A stretch of 64,000 nt of DNA. Source: Variovorax sp. J22G73 (GTDB lineage: Bacteria; Pseudomonadota; Gammaproteobacteria; Burkholderiales; Burkholderiaceae_C). The stretch lies in NCBI RefSeq assembly GCF_030317035.1, contig NZ_JASZYK010000001.1, positions 310,001 to 374,000 on the forward strand. Direction: 5' to 3'. Position numbers and translations under genes: made by a program. Shown here one piece after another: positions 9,905-18,331 of this stretch. The notes under the pieces are model-generated. The model had not been told where the DNA came from. It ran no database searches and worked only from the letters and a program-made list of their open reading frames with translations. Every line of letters starts with the position of its first letter. The stretch's first letter is position 1.

Positions 9905-10866
9905 AGCGACTCCAGCACGGCCGACGCGCGCTTGCGGTCGAACAGGCTCCTGGCCCAGCGCGCCAGGCCGCGCGGCTGCACGGTGTAGCGCTGCGCGGCG
10001 CGGTCGCCGCACAGCGTGAGCGCCACGTCGGCGCCGCGCGTGTAGTCGGACAGCAGCGAGGCAATGGGGCCGGCGTCCAGTGCCTGCCAGGCAGCGGCCC
10101 AGCCGGCGCCGTCGTCACGCAGCGAGGCCACGCGCAAGGCGTCGCTCACTTCGGGGGCGGGGCCCGTCGCCTCGGGCGTCGTCTTGAGCGCGCCGGTGCC
10201 GCTGAGCCAGAACGAGTTGATGGGCGGCACGCCGCGCGCGGCGCGGTCGTCGTTCACGCGCTCGGTGTACAGCAGCATCTGCATCTCGTTCTGCAGCCGG
10301 CGCAACGGGCGCGCGGCATCGGCCAGCGGCGACCACTGCGAGATCGGGTAGCCCACGGCGCGGTCGATGGAGGCGGTGGCCAGCCCGTCGAAGATGCGCG
10401 CGCGCGCCAGCCAGCGGCCGGGCACGGGCGAGGGGTGCAGCGCGATGCCGTCTTCCTCGAAGAAAGGGCGGGCCACGGCCAGCAGCGCGGCCGACTCGGC
10501 CGCGTCGATCTCGATGGCGGCGGGATCGCCCAGCGCCACGTCGTCGATGCCGACCTGCCAGTTGCACAGCGTGACCACGCCCCAGCCTTCGGTGTCGTCC
10601 GGCGTGGCGATGCCGAGCTGGCGCGCTTCCAGCGCGGCCCAGGGGATGCAGCCGTCGGCCGCGGCAATGCCCAGGGCCTGCGCCAGCGCGCGTTCGTGGG
10701 GGGGCGAGCGTGTGCTTTCGTCCTGCTTGTCGGTGTCCGCGAGGGTCAGGCGAAGCAGCAGGGTTTCGAGGTTGGGGAGCCGCAGGGTGGGCAGTGCCGC
10801 GCGGCAAGCCGGGGAACCGCGGCCGGCGAAAGGGATCAACAAGTGACGTGGGAGGTGTTCGGCCAT
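9901..10866 (-). CDS. Conserved protein of unknown function coupled to recJ (phosphoglycerate mutase-like family)
   Basis: A 321-residue soluble protein beginning MAEHLPRHLLIPFAGRG. The segment GGIPPINSFWLSGTGAL-like (here GVPPINSFWLSGTGAL) and the early PWAALEA region resemble a betaproteobacterial family often annotated as RpfE-like or phosphoglycerate-mutase-like and commonly found upstream of recJ. No catalytic motif is evident. Its stop overlaps the recJ start by 4 bp, so co-expression is assured, and a DNA-repair or regulatory role is possible but unproven. The start was chosen at the ATG that gives the usual family N-terminus. Confidence 0.7.
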   Translation of the reverse strand: MAEHLPRHLLIPFAGRGSPACRAALPTLRLPNLETLLLRLTLADTDKQDESTRSPPHERALAQALGIAAADGCIPWAALEARQLGIATPDDTEGWGVVTLCNWQVGIDDVALGDPAAIEIDAAESAALLAVARPFFEEDGIALHPSPVPGRWLARARIFDGLATASIDRAVGYPISQWSPLADAARPLRRLQNEMQMLLYTERVNDDRAARGVPPINSFWLSGTGALKTTPEATGPAPEVSDALRVASLRDDGAGWAAAWQALDAGPIASLLSDYTRGADVALTLCGDRAAQRYTVQPRGLARWARSLFDRKRASAVLESL

Positions 10867-10920
10867 CTCTCTATTGTCCGGGAAGCCCTTGTTTATTTCG
10901 GGATGCCACAATTCCGCCGT

Positions 10921-11010
10921 ATGACGTACCCCCTTGCTCCTCACTTCGTGTATTCGCTGCCCCCCGAGGGCGGGCAAATTTCCCTTGAGGCGGCTCGGCA
11001 GGAAATTTGA
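10921..11010 (+). other. 29-codon leader ORF ending on the lolC start codon
   Basis: An ATG opens MTYPLAPHFVYSLPPEGG and the frame ends in TGATG, where the A is the first base of the lolC start. Most of it is made of a family B repeat (TTCGCTGCCCCCCGAGGG at about 10954-10971). It could be a translated leader that couples ribosomes to lolC, or a chance frame inside the repeat. The ribosome site before its own ATG is weak. Confidence 0.3.
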
Positions 11011-12266
11011 TGCGACTTCCATATGAACTGCAGCTCGGCTGGCGCTACACGCGCGCAGGCCGGGCGACGCGGCGCAACGGCTTCATCTCCTTCATCTCCG
11101 GTGTCTCGATGCTCGGCATCGCCCTGGGCGTGGCGGCGCTGATCATTGTGCTCAGTGTGATGAACGGCTTCCAGAAAGAGGTGCGCGACCGCATGCTCGG
11201 CGTGGTGTCGCACATCGAGATCTTCTCGCGCGACGGGCAGGCGCTGCCGCAGCTCGACGAGATCATGGCCGCCGCGCGCAAGCACCCCGAGGTGATCGGC
11301 GCGGCCCCCTTCATCAACACGCAGGCGCTCATCGCGCGCGGCGAGGACATGAAGGGCACCATCGTGCGCGGCATCGACCCCAAGCTCGAACCCGAGGTGA
11401 CCGACACCGGCGGCATCGCCAGCAAGGGCACCTTCGACAAGCTGGTGCCGGGCGAGTTCGGCATCGTGCTGGGCGCCGAGCTGGCGCGCTCGCTGTTCGT
11501 GCAGCCGGGCGACCAGGTCACGCTGGTGGCCCCGGGCGGGCAGGTCACGCCGGCCGGCGTGGTGCCGCGGCTGAAGCAGTTCACTGTGGTCGGCACCTTC
11601 GACTCGGGCCACTACGAGTACGACTCCGCCCTGGCCATGGTGCACGAGCAGGACGCGGCCAAGGTGTTCCGCCTCGAAGGCCCTACGGGCATCCGCCTGA
11701 AGCTGAAGGACCTGAACGAGGCGCGCGACGTGGCCGACCAGCTGGCCGTGAGCCTGCCGGGCGAGTTCCTCATCCGCGACTGGACGCGCCAGAACAAGAC
11801 CTGGTTCGCGGCCGTGCAGGTCGAGAAACGCATGATGTTCATCATCCTCACGCTCATCGTGGCGGTGGCGGCGTTCAACCTGGTGTCCACGCTGGTGATG
11901 ACGGTGACCGACAAGCGCGCCGACATCGCCATCCTGCGCACGCTGGGCAGCTCGCCGCGCAGCATCATGGGCATCTTCGTGGTGCAGGGCGCGATGGTGG
12001 GCGTGATCGGCACGCTGGCCGGGCTGCTGCTGGGCCTGGGCATTGCCTACAACATCGACGTGATCGTGCCCTTCCTGGAGCAGCTGTTCCATGCGAGCTT
12101 CCTGCCGAAGGACATCTACCTGATCAGCAAGATGCCGAGCGATCCGCAGCAGAGCGACATCGTTCCGATCGCGATCATTTCCCTGGTGCTGGCTTTCGTC
12201 GCCACGCTGTACCCGAGCTGGCGCGCCAGCCGCGTGAACCCGGCCGAGGCCTTGCGCTATGAGTGA
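11010..12266 (+). CDS. lolC: Lipoprotein-releasing ABC transporter permease LolC/LolE
   Basis: A 418-residue inner-membrane permease that extracts outer-membrane lipoproteins and passes them to LolA. It has an N-terminal transmembrane helix ([20 protein letters not shown], about residues 28-47), a periplasmic domain, and a C-terminal FtsX-type core with three helices ([56 protein letters not shown]). AGGA at 11000-11003 precedes the ATG. The stop overlaps lolD by 8 bp. Only one permease gene is here, so it may pair with itself (LolF-like) or with a LolE encoded elsewhere. Confidence 0.93.
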   Translation: MRLPYELQLGWRYTRAGRATRRNGFISFISGVSMLGIALGVAALIIVLSVMNGFQKEVRDRMLGVVSHIEIFSRDGQALPQLDEIMAAARKHPEVIGAAPFINTQALIARGEDMKGTIVRGIDPKLEPEVTDTGGIASKGTFDKLVPGEFGIVLGAELARSLFVQPGDQVTLVAPGGQVTPAGVVPRLKQFTVVGTFDSGHYEYDSALAMVHEQDAAKVFRLEGPTGIRLKLKDLNEARDVADQLAVSLPGEFLIRDWTRQNKTWFAAVQVEKRMMFIILTLIVAVAAFNLVSTLVMTVTDKRADIAILRTLGSSPRSIMGIFVVQGAMVGVIGTLAGLLLGLGIAYNIDVIVPFLEQLFHASFLPKDIYLISKMPSDPQQSDIVPIAIISLVLAFVATLYPSWRASRVNPAEALRYE

Positions 12267-13020
12267 ACTGTCCCCTACGCTCGGCACTGACGTGTCTTCG
12301 CTGCCCCCCGAGGGGGCCGCCATCGGCTTGGGGCGGCCCGGCGCCGACAAAGTTGTTCTGAAAGCCCGTGGACTGACCAAGCGTTTCCACGAAGGGCGCC
12401 TCGACCTGACCGTGCTGCACGGCGTCGATCTCGACGTGCACGCCGGCGAAACGCTGGCCATCGTCGGTGCCTCGGGCTCGGGCAAGAGCACGCTGCTGCA
12501 CCTGATGGGCGGGCTCGACGCGCCCACGGGTGGCAAGGTCGAGTTGCTGGGCAAGGACATCGCGCACGCCGACGCGGCGGAGCAGGGGCGGCTGCGCAAC
12601 CGGCACCTGGGCTTCGTCTACCAGTTCCATCACTTGCTGCCCGAATTCAGCGCGCTGGACAACGTGGCGATGCCGTTGAAGATCCGGCGCGTGGAGCCAT
12701 CGGTCGCCGCGCAATCGGCCACGAAGATCCTCGAGAGCGTGGGTCTGGGGCAGCGCCTGCACCACCGGCCGGCGGAGCTGTCGGGTGGCGAGCGCCAGCG
12801 CGTGGCGATCGCGCGCGCGCTGGTCACGCAGCCGGCCTGCGTGCTGGCCGACGAGCCGACGGGCAACCTCGACCGCAGCACGGCGGACAACGTGTTCGCG
12901 CTGATGCTGGACCTGGCAAGGCGGCACGGCACGGCGTTCGTGATGGTCACGCATGACCAGGACCTGGCGAAGCGGTGTGATCGGGTGCTGCAGCTGGTGG
13001 CGGGGCGGCTGGCAGGCTGA
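12259..13020 (+). CDS. lolD: Lipoprotein-releasing ABC transporter ATPase LolD
   Basis: A 253-residue ATPase. Walker A is GASGSGKS (70-77), the LolD-typical [10 protein letters not shown] covers 121-130, the signature LSGGE is at 174-178, and Walker B VLADE is at 195-199. It powers LolC. The start lies inside the end of lolC (ATGAGTGA). About 30 extra N-terminal residues precede the usual LolD start; they contain SLPPEGAA, encoded by the family B repeat sequence TTCGCTGCCCCCCGAGGGGG, so an intergenic repeat appears to have been taken into the coding frame. Confidence 0.95.
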   Translation: MSELSPTLGTDVSSLPPEGAAIGLGRPGADKVVLKARGLTKRFHEGRLDLTVLHGVDLDVHAGETLAIVGASGSGKSTLLHLMGGLDAPTGGKVELLGKDIAHADAAEQGRLRNRHLGFVYQFHHLLPEFSALDNVAMPLKIRRVEPSVAAQSATKILESVGLGQRLHHRPAELSGGERQRVAIARALVTQPACVLADEPTGNLDRSTADNVFALMLDLARRHGTAFVMVTHDQDLAKRCDRVLQLVAGRLAG

Positions 13021-13033
13021 GGCTCTTGTCTTT

Positions 13034-13147
13034 CTCCCTCCCCTTACGGGGGAGGGCAGGGGTGGGGGCTCGCGGCTTTCGACGCCGCGCAGACTTCGAG
13101 GCCGCGCGTGCCCCCATCCCAGCCTTCCCCCAGAGGGGGAAGGAGCC
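13034..13147. repeat. 114 bp nested palindromic repeat (family A), copy 1
   Basis: Two G/C-run hairpins form its ends: CTCCCTCCCC-TTAC-GGGGGAGGG on the left and CCTTCCCCCAGAGGGGGAAGG on the right. Inside them lie GGGGTGGGGGC and GCCCCCATCCC, so the whole unit is also an imperfect inverted repeat of about 36 bp arms around a core of about 40 bp. It sits between the convergent ends of lolD and the sigma factor gene and may act as a two-way terminator. Confidence 0.75.
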
Positions 13148-13196
13148 AATAGCAGAGCCGAGGCAACGCGATTCGTCGGCCGTGCCTTCAGTCTTT

Positions 13197-13310
13197 CTCC
13201 CTCCCCCGCTGGGGGAGGGCAGGGGTGGGGGCTCGCGTCCTTCAACGCCGCGCAGCCTCGAAGGCCGCGCGTGCCCCCATCCCAACCTTCCCCCAGAGGA
13301 GGAAGGAGCC
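13197..13310. repeat. 114 bp nested palindromic repeat (family A), copy 2
   Basis: The same length and design as the copy starting at 13034, and in the same orientation. It starts 163 bp after copy 1 and abuts the sigma factor stop codon at 13314. The core differs by several substitutions, which fits an older duplication rather than a fresh one. Confidence 0.75.
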
Positions 13311-13313
13311 GAT

Positions 13314-14096
13314 TCAAAACACGGCCAGCGCGTCTTCCTCGGGCTGCCTTGCATCCAGCGGCAGCACGCACAGCACCTTGCCGCCCAGCGTCAGCACCAG
13401 CCCGAGCCGTCCGCCGATCTGCATCACCTGGCACACCACGCGGGGCGAACCTGAACCCGGCGCAGTCGCAACAGACACCCCGATCGCACGCGCAGGCGGC
13501 TGCCGCAGCATCGCGAACAAGGTCCGCGCATCGCAGTCGCTCAGTGCCTGCCGGTACACATGGAAGACGGCTTCCGACCCGCCGTCTTCCCCTTCCTTGC
13601 CCTCCCGCAGTCGCAGCAACGCCCGATGCAACTGCTGCCTGCAGGCGGCCTCGGTCTTCCCGCTGGCCTGCGCGATCTCCTTGAAGCTGGCTTCGAACAC
13701 CTCGCGCAGCAGCACCGCGGCACCGTCCGAGGGCGATAGCCGGCAAGCGACCAGCCGCAGCGCCTGCGCGATGGATTCGGCCTGCCCCGCTTCGGCTTCC
13801 GCGGAAGGCGCCGACAGCGAATGCAGCGCATGCAGCGAATTCACGGCGGCCTCTTTCAGCCATCTCTGCATCCAGCCTTCCCGCCGCAGCCTGTCCACCG
13901 CCAGGTTCTGCATCACCGTGGTGAGCCAGGCCTGCGCCGAATCGGGTGGCGGCGTGTTGCCGGCTTCCAGCGCGCGCAGGTAGGTGTCCTGCACCACGTC
14001 TTCCGCTTCGGCCTGGCCGCCCAGCAGGCGCGCCGCCGCGCGAACCAGCCGGTTTCGCAAGGCCGGAAATTGCGAGAGATAGCGTTCGTCGAGCAT
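13314..14096 (-). CDS. ECF sigma factor with fused C-terminal domain (ECF41-like)
   Basis: A 260-residue sigma-70 family protein. Region 2 spans about 13-75 (AEDVVQDTYLRALEAG, AWLTTVMQNLAVDRLRR) and region 4 about 110-165 (LSPSDGAAVLLREVFEASF, KEIAQASGKTEAACRQQLHRA). A tail of about 95 residues (VFHVYRQALSDCDARTLFAML, then LGGKVLCVLP) follows, like the SnoaL-type extension of ECF41/SigJ proteins. In that group the extension regulates the sigma factor and no anti-sigma gene is needed; none is seen here. The clear DGGGK hallmark of ECF41 is not intact, so the subgroup is uncertain. The gene diverges from the clpP-like gene with 92 bp between starts. Confidence 0.85.
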   Translation of the reverse strand: MLDERYLSQFPALRNRLVRAAARLLGGQAEAEDVVQDTYLRALEAGNTPPPDSAQAWLTTVMQNLAVDRLRREGWMQRWLKEAAVNSLHALHSLSAPSAEAEAGQAESIAQALRLVACRLSPSDGAAVLLREVFEASFKEIAQASGKTEAACRQQLHRALLRLREGKEGEDGGSEAVFHVYRQALSDCDARTLFAMLRQPPARAIGVSVATAPGSGSPRVVCQVMQIGGRLGLVLTLGGKVLCVLPLDARQPEEDALAVF

Positions 14097-14132
14097 CGCG
14101 CCAGCTTGCCACATCCGACATTCAGCTGCCAA

Positions 14133-14159
14133 TGTCACGAAACTGTGGGCTTGTTCGTC
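14133..14159 (+). promoter_or_regulatory. ECF41-like promoter of the ClpP-like gene (TGTCACG-N16-CGTC)
   Basis: TGTCACG (14133-14139) is separated by exactly 16 bp from CGTC (14156-14159). The published ECF41 promoter pattern is TGTCACA-N16-CGTC, so one base differs. The predicted transcript start near 14166 leaves a short leader carrying the CAGGAG ribosome site at 14175-14180 and the ATG at 14189. The adjacent divergent gene encodes an ECF sigma factor with an ECF41-like tail. The match is seen in sequence; its use is inferred. Confidence 0.6.
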
Positions 14160-14188
14160 AAGACAGTCCAACCACAGGAGCCTTCCTC

Positions 14189-14803
14189 ATGCACCCCATG
14201 TTCTCCATGGAATCCGACGACGACACCAAGCCCGCGGCCACCGCCGAGCCGCGCAACTCCTACCTGGAAGAAAAGGCGTTCAAGTCGCGCACGCTGCTCA
14301 TCTTCGGCAGCATCACCGACGCGGTGGCCGCCGACGTCACGCGCCGGCTCATCGCGCTGGACGCCGACAGCGCCGACAAGCCCATCGACATCCTCGTGAG
14401 CTCGCCAGGCGGCCACCTGGAGTCGGGCGACGCCATCCACGACATCGTGCGCTTCATCAGCGCGCCGGTGAACATGATCGGCACCGGCTGGGTCGGCAGC
14501 GCGGCCACGCACCTGTTCCTGGCCGCGCCGCGCGAGCGCCGCGTGTGCCTGCCCAACACCCGCTTCCTGATTCACCAGCCCAGCGGCGGCGCGGGCGGGC
14601 AGGCGACCGACATCGCGATCCAGGCGCAGGAAATCATCAAGGCCCGCTTGCGCATCGCGCACGAGATCGCGCGCGAAACCGGCAAGCCGCTGGACGTGGT
14701 GCTGGCCGACATCGAGCGCGACCGCTGGCTGTCGGCCGAAGAGGCGGTCGAGTACGGACTGGTCTCGCGCATCATCCAGCGCAAGACCGAACTGGCCGGC
14801 TGA
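14189..14803 (+). CDS. ClpP-family serine protease paralogue
   Basis: A 204-residue protein aligned with ClpP. Ser104 (GWVGSAATHLF), His129 (RFLIHQP) and Asp178 (IERDRWLS) match the ClpP triad, and the GGHLESGDAI and GGQATDIAIQAQEI segments are preserved. The residues around the nucleophile differ from the common GxAASMGA: SAATHL replaces SMGAFL, so substrate or partner use may differ. No clpX, clpA or tig gene is next to it, which suggests a second ClpP rather than the housekeeping one. CAGGAG lies 8 bp before the ATG. An ECF41-like promoter precedes it, next to a divergent ECF sigma gene. Confidence 0.85.
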   Translation: MHPMFSMESDDDTKPAATAEPRNSYLEEKAFKSRTLLIFGSITDAVAADVTRRLIALDADSADKPIDILVSSPGGHLESGDAIHDIVRFISAPVNMIGTGWVGSAATHLFLAAPRERRVCLPNTRFLIHQPSGGAGGQATDIAIQAQEIIKARLRIAHEIARETGKPLDVVLADIERDRWLSAEEAVEYGLVSRIIQRKTELAG

Positions 14804-14861
14804 AGCCCACGGCCAGGCCAGGCGCCAGGCTCGCACCCGGGCTTGGGCCCAGGCTTGAGCC

Positions 14862-15251
14862 TCAGGCCTTCGGCTTGTAGGCGACCACGTCGATCTCGAC
14901 CTTGGCGTCGACCATCAGGCGCGCCTCGGTGGTCGAGCGCGCGGGCTTGTTCTCGCCGAAGTAGCTCATGTAGATGCGGTTGAAGGCACCAAAGTCGCGC
15001 GCGTCCTGCAACCAGACGGTGCTCTTGCACACGTCGTCGAGCGTGGCGCCGGCCAGCGCGAGCACGGTCTTCAGGTTTTCCATGACCTGGCGCGTCTGCG
15101 CCTCGATGCCGCCCACCACGATCTCGCCTTCCTTGTTCACGGGCACCTGGCCCGACACGTAGACGAAGTCGCCGGCGCGCACGGCCGGGGAGAAGGGGCG
15201 CACCTGGCGGTCGGAGGCGAGGGGCGGGGCACCGAGGTATTCGAGAGGCAT
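14862..15251 (-). CDS. RidA family enamine/imine deaminase
   Basis: A 129-residue RidA/YjgF/UK114 protein. Arg105 (KPARST) and Glu119 match the catalytic residues of E. coli RidA. RidA hydrolyses 2-aminoacrylate and related imines released by PLP enzymes such as serine dehydratases. This gene diverges from a cluster that includes a D-serine dehydratase-like enzyme, so it probably detoxifies that enzyme's product. AGGAG lies just before the ATG at 15251. The 58 bp after clpP are rich in GGCTTG/CAGGCC repeats with no clear terminator. Confidence 0.9.
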   Translation of the reverse strand: MPLEYLGAPPLASDRQVRPFSPAVRAGDFVYVSGQVPVNKEGEIVVGGIEAQTRQVMENLKTVLALAGATLDDVCKSTVWLQDARDFGAFNRIYMSYFGENKPARSTTEARLMVDAKVEIDVVAYKPKA

Positions 15252-15321
15252 GGGGACTCCTTGGAATGAAAAAGAGGGCAGGGGAAAGTCGAAGAAAACG
15301 CGCCGCGAGTATCTCTCCAAT

Positions 15322-15338
15322 CTGAAAATCTATTTCAG
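15322..15338. promoter_or_regulatory. Inverted repeat CTGAAA-N5-TTTCAG, candidate RpiR operator
   Basis: Perfect 6 bp arms lie in the ridA-dppA divergent region, 71 bp from the ridA start and upstream of the candidate sigma-54 promoter. Several RpiR/SIS regulators bind GAAA/TTTC-type palindromes, and an RpiR gene lies in the same cluster at 23566. The pairing is inferred. Confidence 0.4.
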
Positions 15339-15371
15339 AATAACCCCTGATCGAGGGTTAACACGGATGAT

Positions 15372-15388
15372 TTGGCATGGATAGTGCT
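15372..15388 (+). promoter_or_regulatory. Candidate sigma-54 promoter of the D-peptide cluster
   Basis: TTGGCATGGATAGTGCT matches the -24/-12 consensus YTGGCACGRNNNTTGCW at all but two defined positions, with GG and GC exactly 12 bp apart (15374 and 15386). Transcription would begin near 15399, 64 bp before the binding-protein start. No enhancer-binding activator gene is nearby, so NtrC or another distant regulator would be needed. Use is inferred. Confidence 0.5.
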
Positions 15389-15403
15389 TCAAAGTGCAGG
15401 CCG

Positions 15404-15420
15404 GAAAGAAAATTTCTTTC
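15404..15420. promoter_or_regulatory. 17 bp palindrome GAAAGAAA-A-TTTCTTTC, candidate operator
   Basis: Two perfect 8 bp arms flank a single central base, in the predicted leader just after the sigma-54-like promoter. A repressor here would block elongation. Like the site at 15322 it is built of GAAA/TTTC halves, which fits the RpiR-family regulator encoded at 23566. Confidence 0.45.
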
Positions 15421-15462
15421 ACTTTCGCCAACCTGAGCGCCCGCCCCAAGAAGGAGTCCCCC

Positions 15463-17043
15463 ATGCCCCACGTCGGTCCAGTCCAGCGCATCGCCCTGCC
15501 TCTGCTGTCCAAGCGCACCTTGCTGGGCGCTTCCTTGCTCGCGATGCTGTGCGCCGCGCTGCCGCACCAGCAAGCGCATGCCCAGGGCCCGCGCAATTTC
15601 GCCACGCTGGCGATGGTGGCCGAGCCGCAGACGCTCGACCCGATGGCCTCCACCGCCGACCTGGTCGGAACCATCATGCAGCACGTGTACGAGACGCTCT
15701 ACACCTTCGACGCCAAGTGGAACGTGGTGCCGATGCTGGCCGAAGGCATGCCGAAGATCTCGGCCGACGGCAAGACCTACGCCATCACCCTGCGCAAGGG
15801 CGTGATGCTGCACAACGGCCGCGAGCTCACGGCCGACGACGTGGTCGCCAGCCTGCAGCGCTGGATGGAACAGTCGCCGCGCGGCAAGGCCGTGGGCAAG
15901 GAAATCGACAGCCTCAAGGCCAAGGGCCCGCTGGGTGTCGACATCGTGCTGAAGGAACCGTACGCGCCGCTGCTCTCGCAACTGGCGCTGCCCAGCGGCA
16001 TGGCCGCCATCATGGCCAAGGACTCGATCGCCTCGCCGCTGAAGGACTTCGTCGGCACCGGCCCCTACAAGTTCAAGGAACGCCGCCCCGACCAGTTCGT
16101 GCTGCTCACGCGCTTCGACAAGTACGCCGCGCGAAAGGAGCCCGCGAGCGGCTACGGCGGCAAGCGCGAGGCGGCCATCGAAGAGCTGCGCTTCGTGCCC
16201 GTGCCCAACGCCAGCACCCGCGTCGAGGGCGCGCTGGCCGGCCAGTACGACTTTGCCGACCTGCTGCCGGTGGAAGCGCTGCCGCGCCTGGAGAAGTCGG
16301 GCGGCAAGACGGTGCCGATCATGACGCCCTCGTTCGGCTTCCCGTACCTGGTGCTCAACACCAAGGAAGGCGTGGCCGCCAGCCAGCCGGTGCGCCAGGC
16401 GATCCAGGCCGCGCTGGGCGAGGGCGAGATGCTCGCGGCCGGCTTCGGCGACACGCGCTTCTTCGTGGCCGAGGCCAACCACTTCCCCAAGGGCTCGCCG
16501 TTCTACTCGACCGCCGGCGCCGACCAGTACAACCAGCGCAACGCCGCCAAGGCCAAGGAAGCCGCGGCCAAGGCCGGCTACAAGGGCGAGCCCATTCGCG
16601 TGCTCACCAGCCGCCAGTACGACTTTCACTACAACATGGCCCTGCTGATGGCCGAGCAGCTGAAGCGCGCGGGCTTCAAGGTCGACCTGAACGTGGTCGA
16701 CTGGGCCACGCTGGTGCAGCGGCGCAACGACTCCAAGCTGTGGGACATCTACGTGACCCACTCGGGCCAGTTCCCCGAGCCCATGCTCTCGCCGCCGCAG
16801 CTCGGCGACGGCGCGCCCGGCTGGTGGGAAACGCCCACCAAGAAGGCCGCGCTGCAGGCCTTCAACGTCGAGAGCGACCCGGCCAAGCGCGGCGCGCTGT
16901 GGGGCAAGGTGCAGCAGGTGGTGTACGACGAGGTGCCCTACATCAACGTCGGCAAGTTCAACGGCCTCTCTGCCAAGAGCCCGGCGCTGGACAACTACAC
17001 GCCCGCGACCTGGCCGTTCTTCTGGAACGCGAAGATCAAGTAA
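15463..17043 (+). CDS. Periplasmic peptide-binding protein of a Dpp/Opp-type ABC transporter
   Basis: A 526-residue SBP_bac_5 family protein. The signal peptide ends near ALPHQQAHAQ (residues 29-38). Family signatures follow (RNFATLAMVAEPQTLDPM, YETLYTFDAKWNVVPMLAEG, ITLRKGVMLHNGRELTADDV). AAGGAG lies 6 bp before the ATG at 15463. It opens the operon that continues with permeases and ATPases, and would deliver di- or oligopeptides, probably D-residue-containing ones given the neighbouring enzymes. Confidence 0.9.
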   Translation: MPHVGPVQRIALPLLSKRTLLGASLLAMLCAALPHQQAHAQGPRNFATLAMVAEPQTLDPMASTADLVGTIMQHVYETLYTFDAKWNVVPMLAEGMPKISADGKTYAITLRKGVMLHNGRELTADDVVASLQRWMEQSPRGKAVGKEIDSLKAKGPLGVDIVLKEPYAPLLSQLALPSGMAAIMAKDSIASPLKDFVGTGPYKFKERRPDQFVLLTRFDKYAARKEPASGYGGKREAAIEELRFVPVPNASTRVEGALAGQYDFADLLPVEALPRLEKSGGKTVPIMTPSFGFPYLVLNTKEGVAASQPVRQAIQAALGEGEMLAAGFGDTRFFVAEANHFPKGSPFYSTAGADQYNQRNAAKAKEAAAKAGYKGEPIRVLTSRQYDFHYNMALLMAEQLKRAGFKVDLNVVDWATLVQRRNDSKLWDIYVTHSGQFPEPMLSPPQLGDGAPGWWETPTKKAALQAFNVESDPAKRGALWGKVQQVVYDEVPYINVGKFNGLSAKSPALDNYTPATWPFFWNAKIK

Positions 17044-17062
17044 GCGCGCAAGGACCCTCGCC

Positions 17063-18331
17063 ATGCCATCGCGTCGCCAACTCCTGCAAGCCAGCGCACT
17101 GGCCTCCGGCCTCGGGGCCCTGGGCCTCGACTCGTCCATCGCCTCCGCGGCGCCGGCCGCAAGGCCCGGTCCGGTGTACGCCTACGTCGGCACCTACAGC
17201 GACGGCGGCAAGCCGTGGCGCGGCGGGCGCGGGCTGGGCGTGCACCAGTTCGTGCTCGACGGCGAGACCGGCGCGCTCAAGCCCATCGCCGGCGCGCCGC
17301 CGGCGGTGGCCAGCACGGGCGAGGGCGCGAAACTGCGCAACCCCGCGTCGCTGGCCCGCCACCCGAAGCTGCCGATGCTGTACGCGGCCAACGAGTTCGA
17401 GGCCGGTTCGGTGTCGGCCTTTCGCATCGGCGCCGACGGCGCGCTGTCGTTCGTGTCCGAGACGCCCTGCGGCGGCAAGGACCCGGCCTACATCAGCGTG
17501 CACCCCGAGGGCCGCTTCCTGTTCACCGCCAACTACGCGAGCGGCGACGTCAGCGTGATCGCGCTGCGCGCCGACGGCACGCCCGACGCGGGCACCGCCG
17601 CCGCGGTCTACAAGGACGTGGACGCCTGCGGCCCAGGCACACCCTGCAAGCCCGGCGCCGACGTGGTGCCGGCCGCCGCCCGCGCGCACGAGGGCTTTGC
17701 CACCAGCGACCACGACGGCCCGCACGCGCACATGGTGCATGCCGACCCGAAGGGCAACTTCGTGCTCGTGGCCGACCTGGGGCTGGACCGCGTCATCTCT
17801 TACCGCTTCGACCGCATCACCGGCGTGCTGAGCCAGCCGAGCACGGTGGCCGTGTCCGAGAGCTCGGGCGCGCGGCACTTCGTGTTCCACCCGAACGGCA
17901 AGTGGCTGTACCTGGTGAACGAGGAGGCCTCGACCATCGCCTTCATGCGCTACGACAGCGCCACCGGCGTGCTGGCCCTGGTGAGCGAAACCTCGGCGCT
18001 GCCGCGGGGCTTCAAGGGCACCAGCTACGCCTCGGGCATTCGCATGCTGCCCGACGGCCAGCACTTCGTGTCGCTCAACCGGCTGCACGATTCCATCTCG
18101 CTGTTCAAGGTCGACGCGCGCACCGGCGCGCCCACGCTGGTGCGCGAGGAGTGGACGCGCGGCAACTACCCGCGCAGCTGCGCGCTCGACCCGAGCGGGC
18201 GCTTTCTCTACGTGTGCCACAACAAGCAGGGCGACAACGTCACCGTGTTCCGCGTGCACAAGGGCGACATCCGTTTCACCGGCCAGTACGTGGCCGTGGG
18301 CAGCGCCGCCGCCATCGAGTTTTCCGCGTGA
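17063..18331 (+). CDS. Exported lactonase-family beta-propeller protein
   Basis: A 422-residue protein of the 6-phosphogluconolactonase-like (YbhE/Pgl) seven-blade propeller family, with repeating blade motifs such as YAYVGTYSDGG, AYISVHPEGRFLFTANY and HFVFHPNGKWLYLVN. The N-terminus PSRRQLLQASALASGLGALG looks like a Tat-type leader, so it is probably periplasmic and unlikely to act on a cytoplasmic sugar phosphate. It sits between the binding-protein and permease genes, and its TGA overlaps the next ATG (TGATG), so it belongs to the transporter operon. Its substrate is unknown. Confidence 0.8.
   Translation: MPSRRQLLQASALASGLGALGLDSSIASAAPAARPGPVYAYVGTYSDGGKPWRGGRGLGVHQFVLDGETGALKPIAGAPPAVASTGEGAKLRNPASLARHPKLPMLYAANEFEAGSVSAFRIGADGALSFVSETPCGGKDPAYISVHPEGRFLFTANYASGDVSVIALRADGTPDAGTAAAVYKDVDACGPGTPCKPGADVVPAAARAHEGFATSDHDGPHAHMVHADPKGNFVLVADLGLDRVISYRFDRITGVLSQPSTVAVSESSGARHFVFHPNGKWLYLVNEEASTIAFMRYDSATGVLALVSETSALPRGFKGTSYASGIRMLPDGQHFVSLNRLHDSISLFKVDARTGAPTLVREEWTRGNYPRSCALDPSGRFLYVCHNKQGDNVTVFRVHKGDIRFTGQYVAVGSAAAIEFSA

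Noticed and set aside
13034..13310. Repeat pair after lolD as a possible small gene
   Set aside because: Open frames through it only translate the palindromes and lack ribosome sites.
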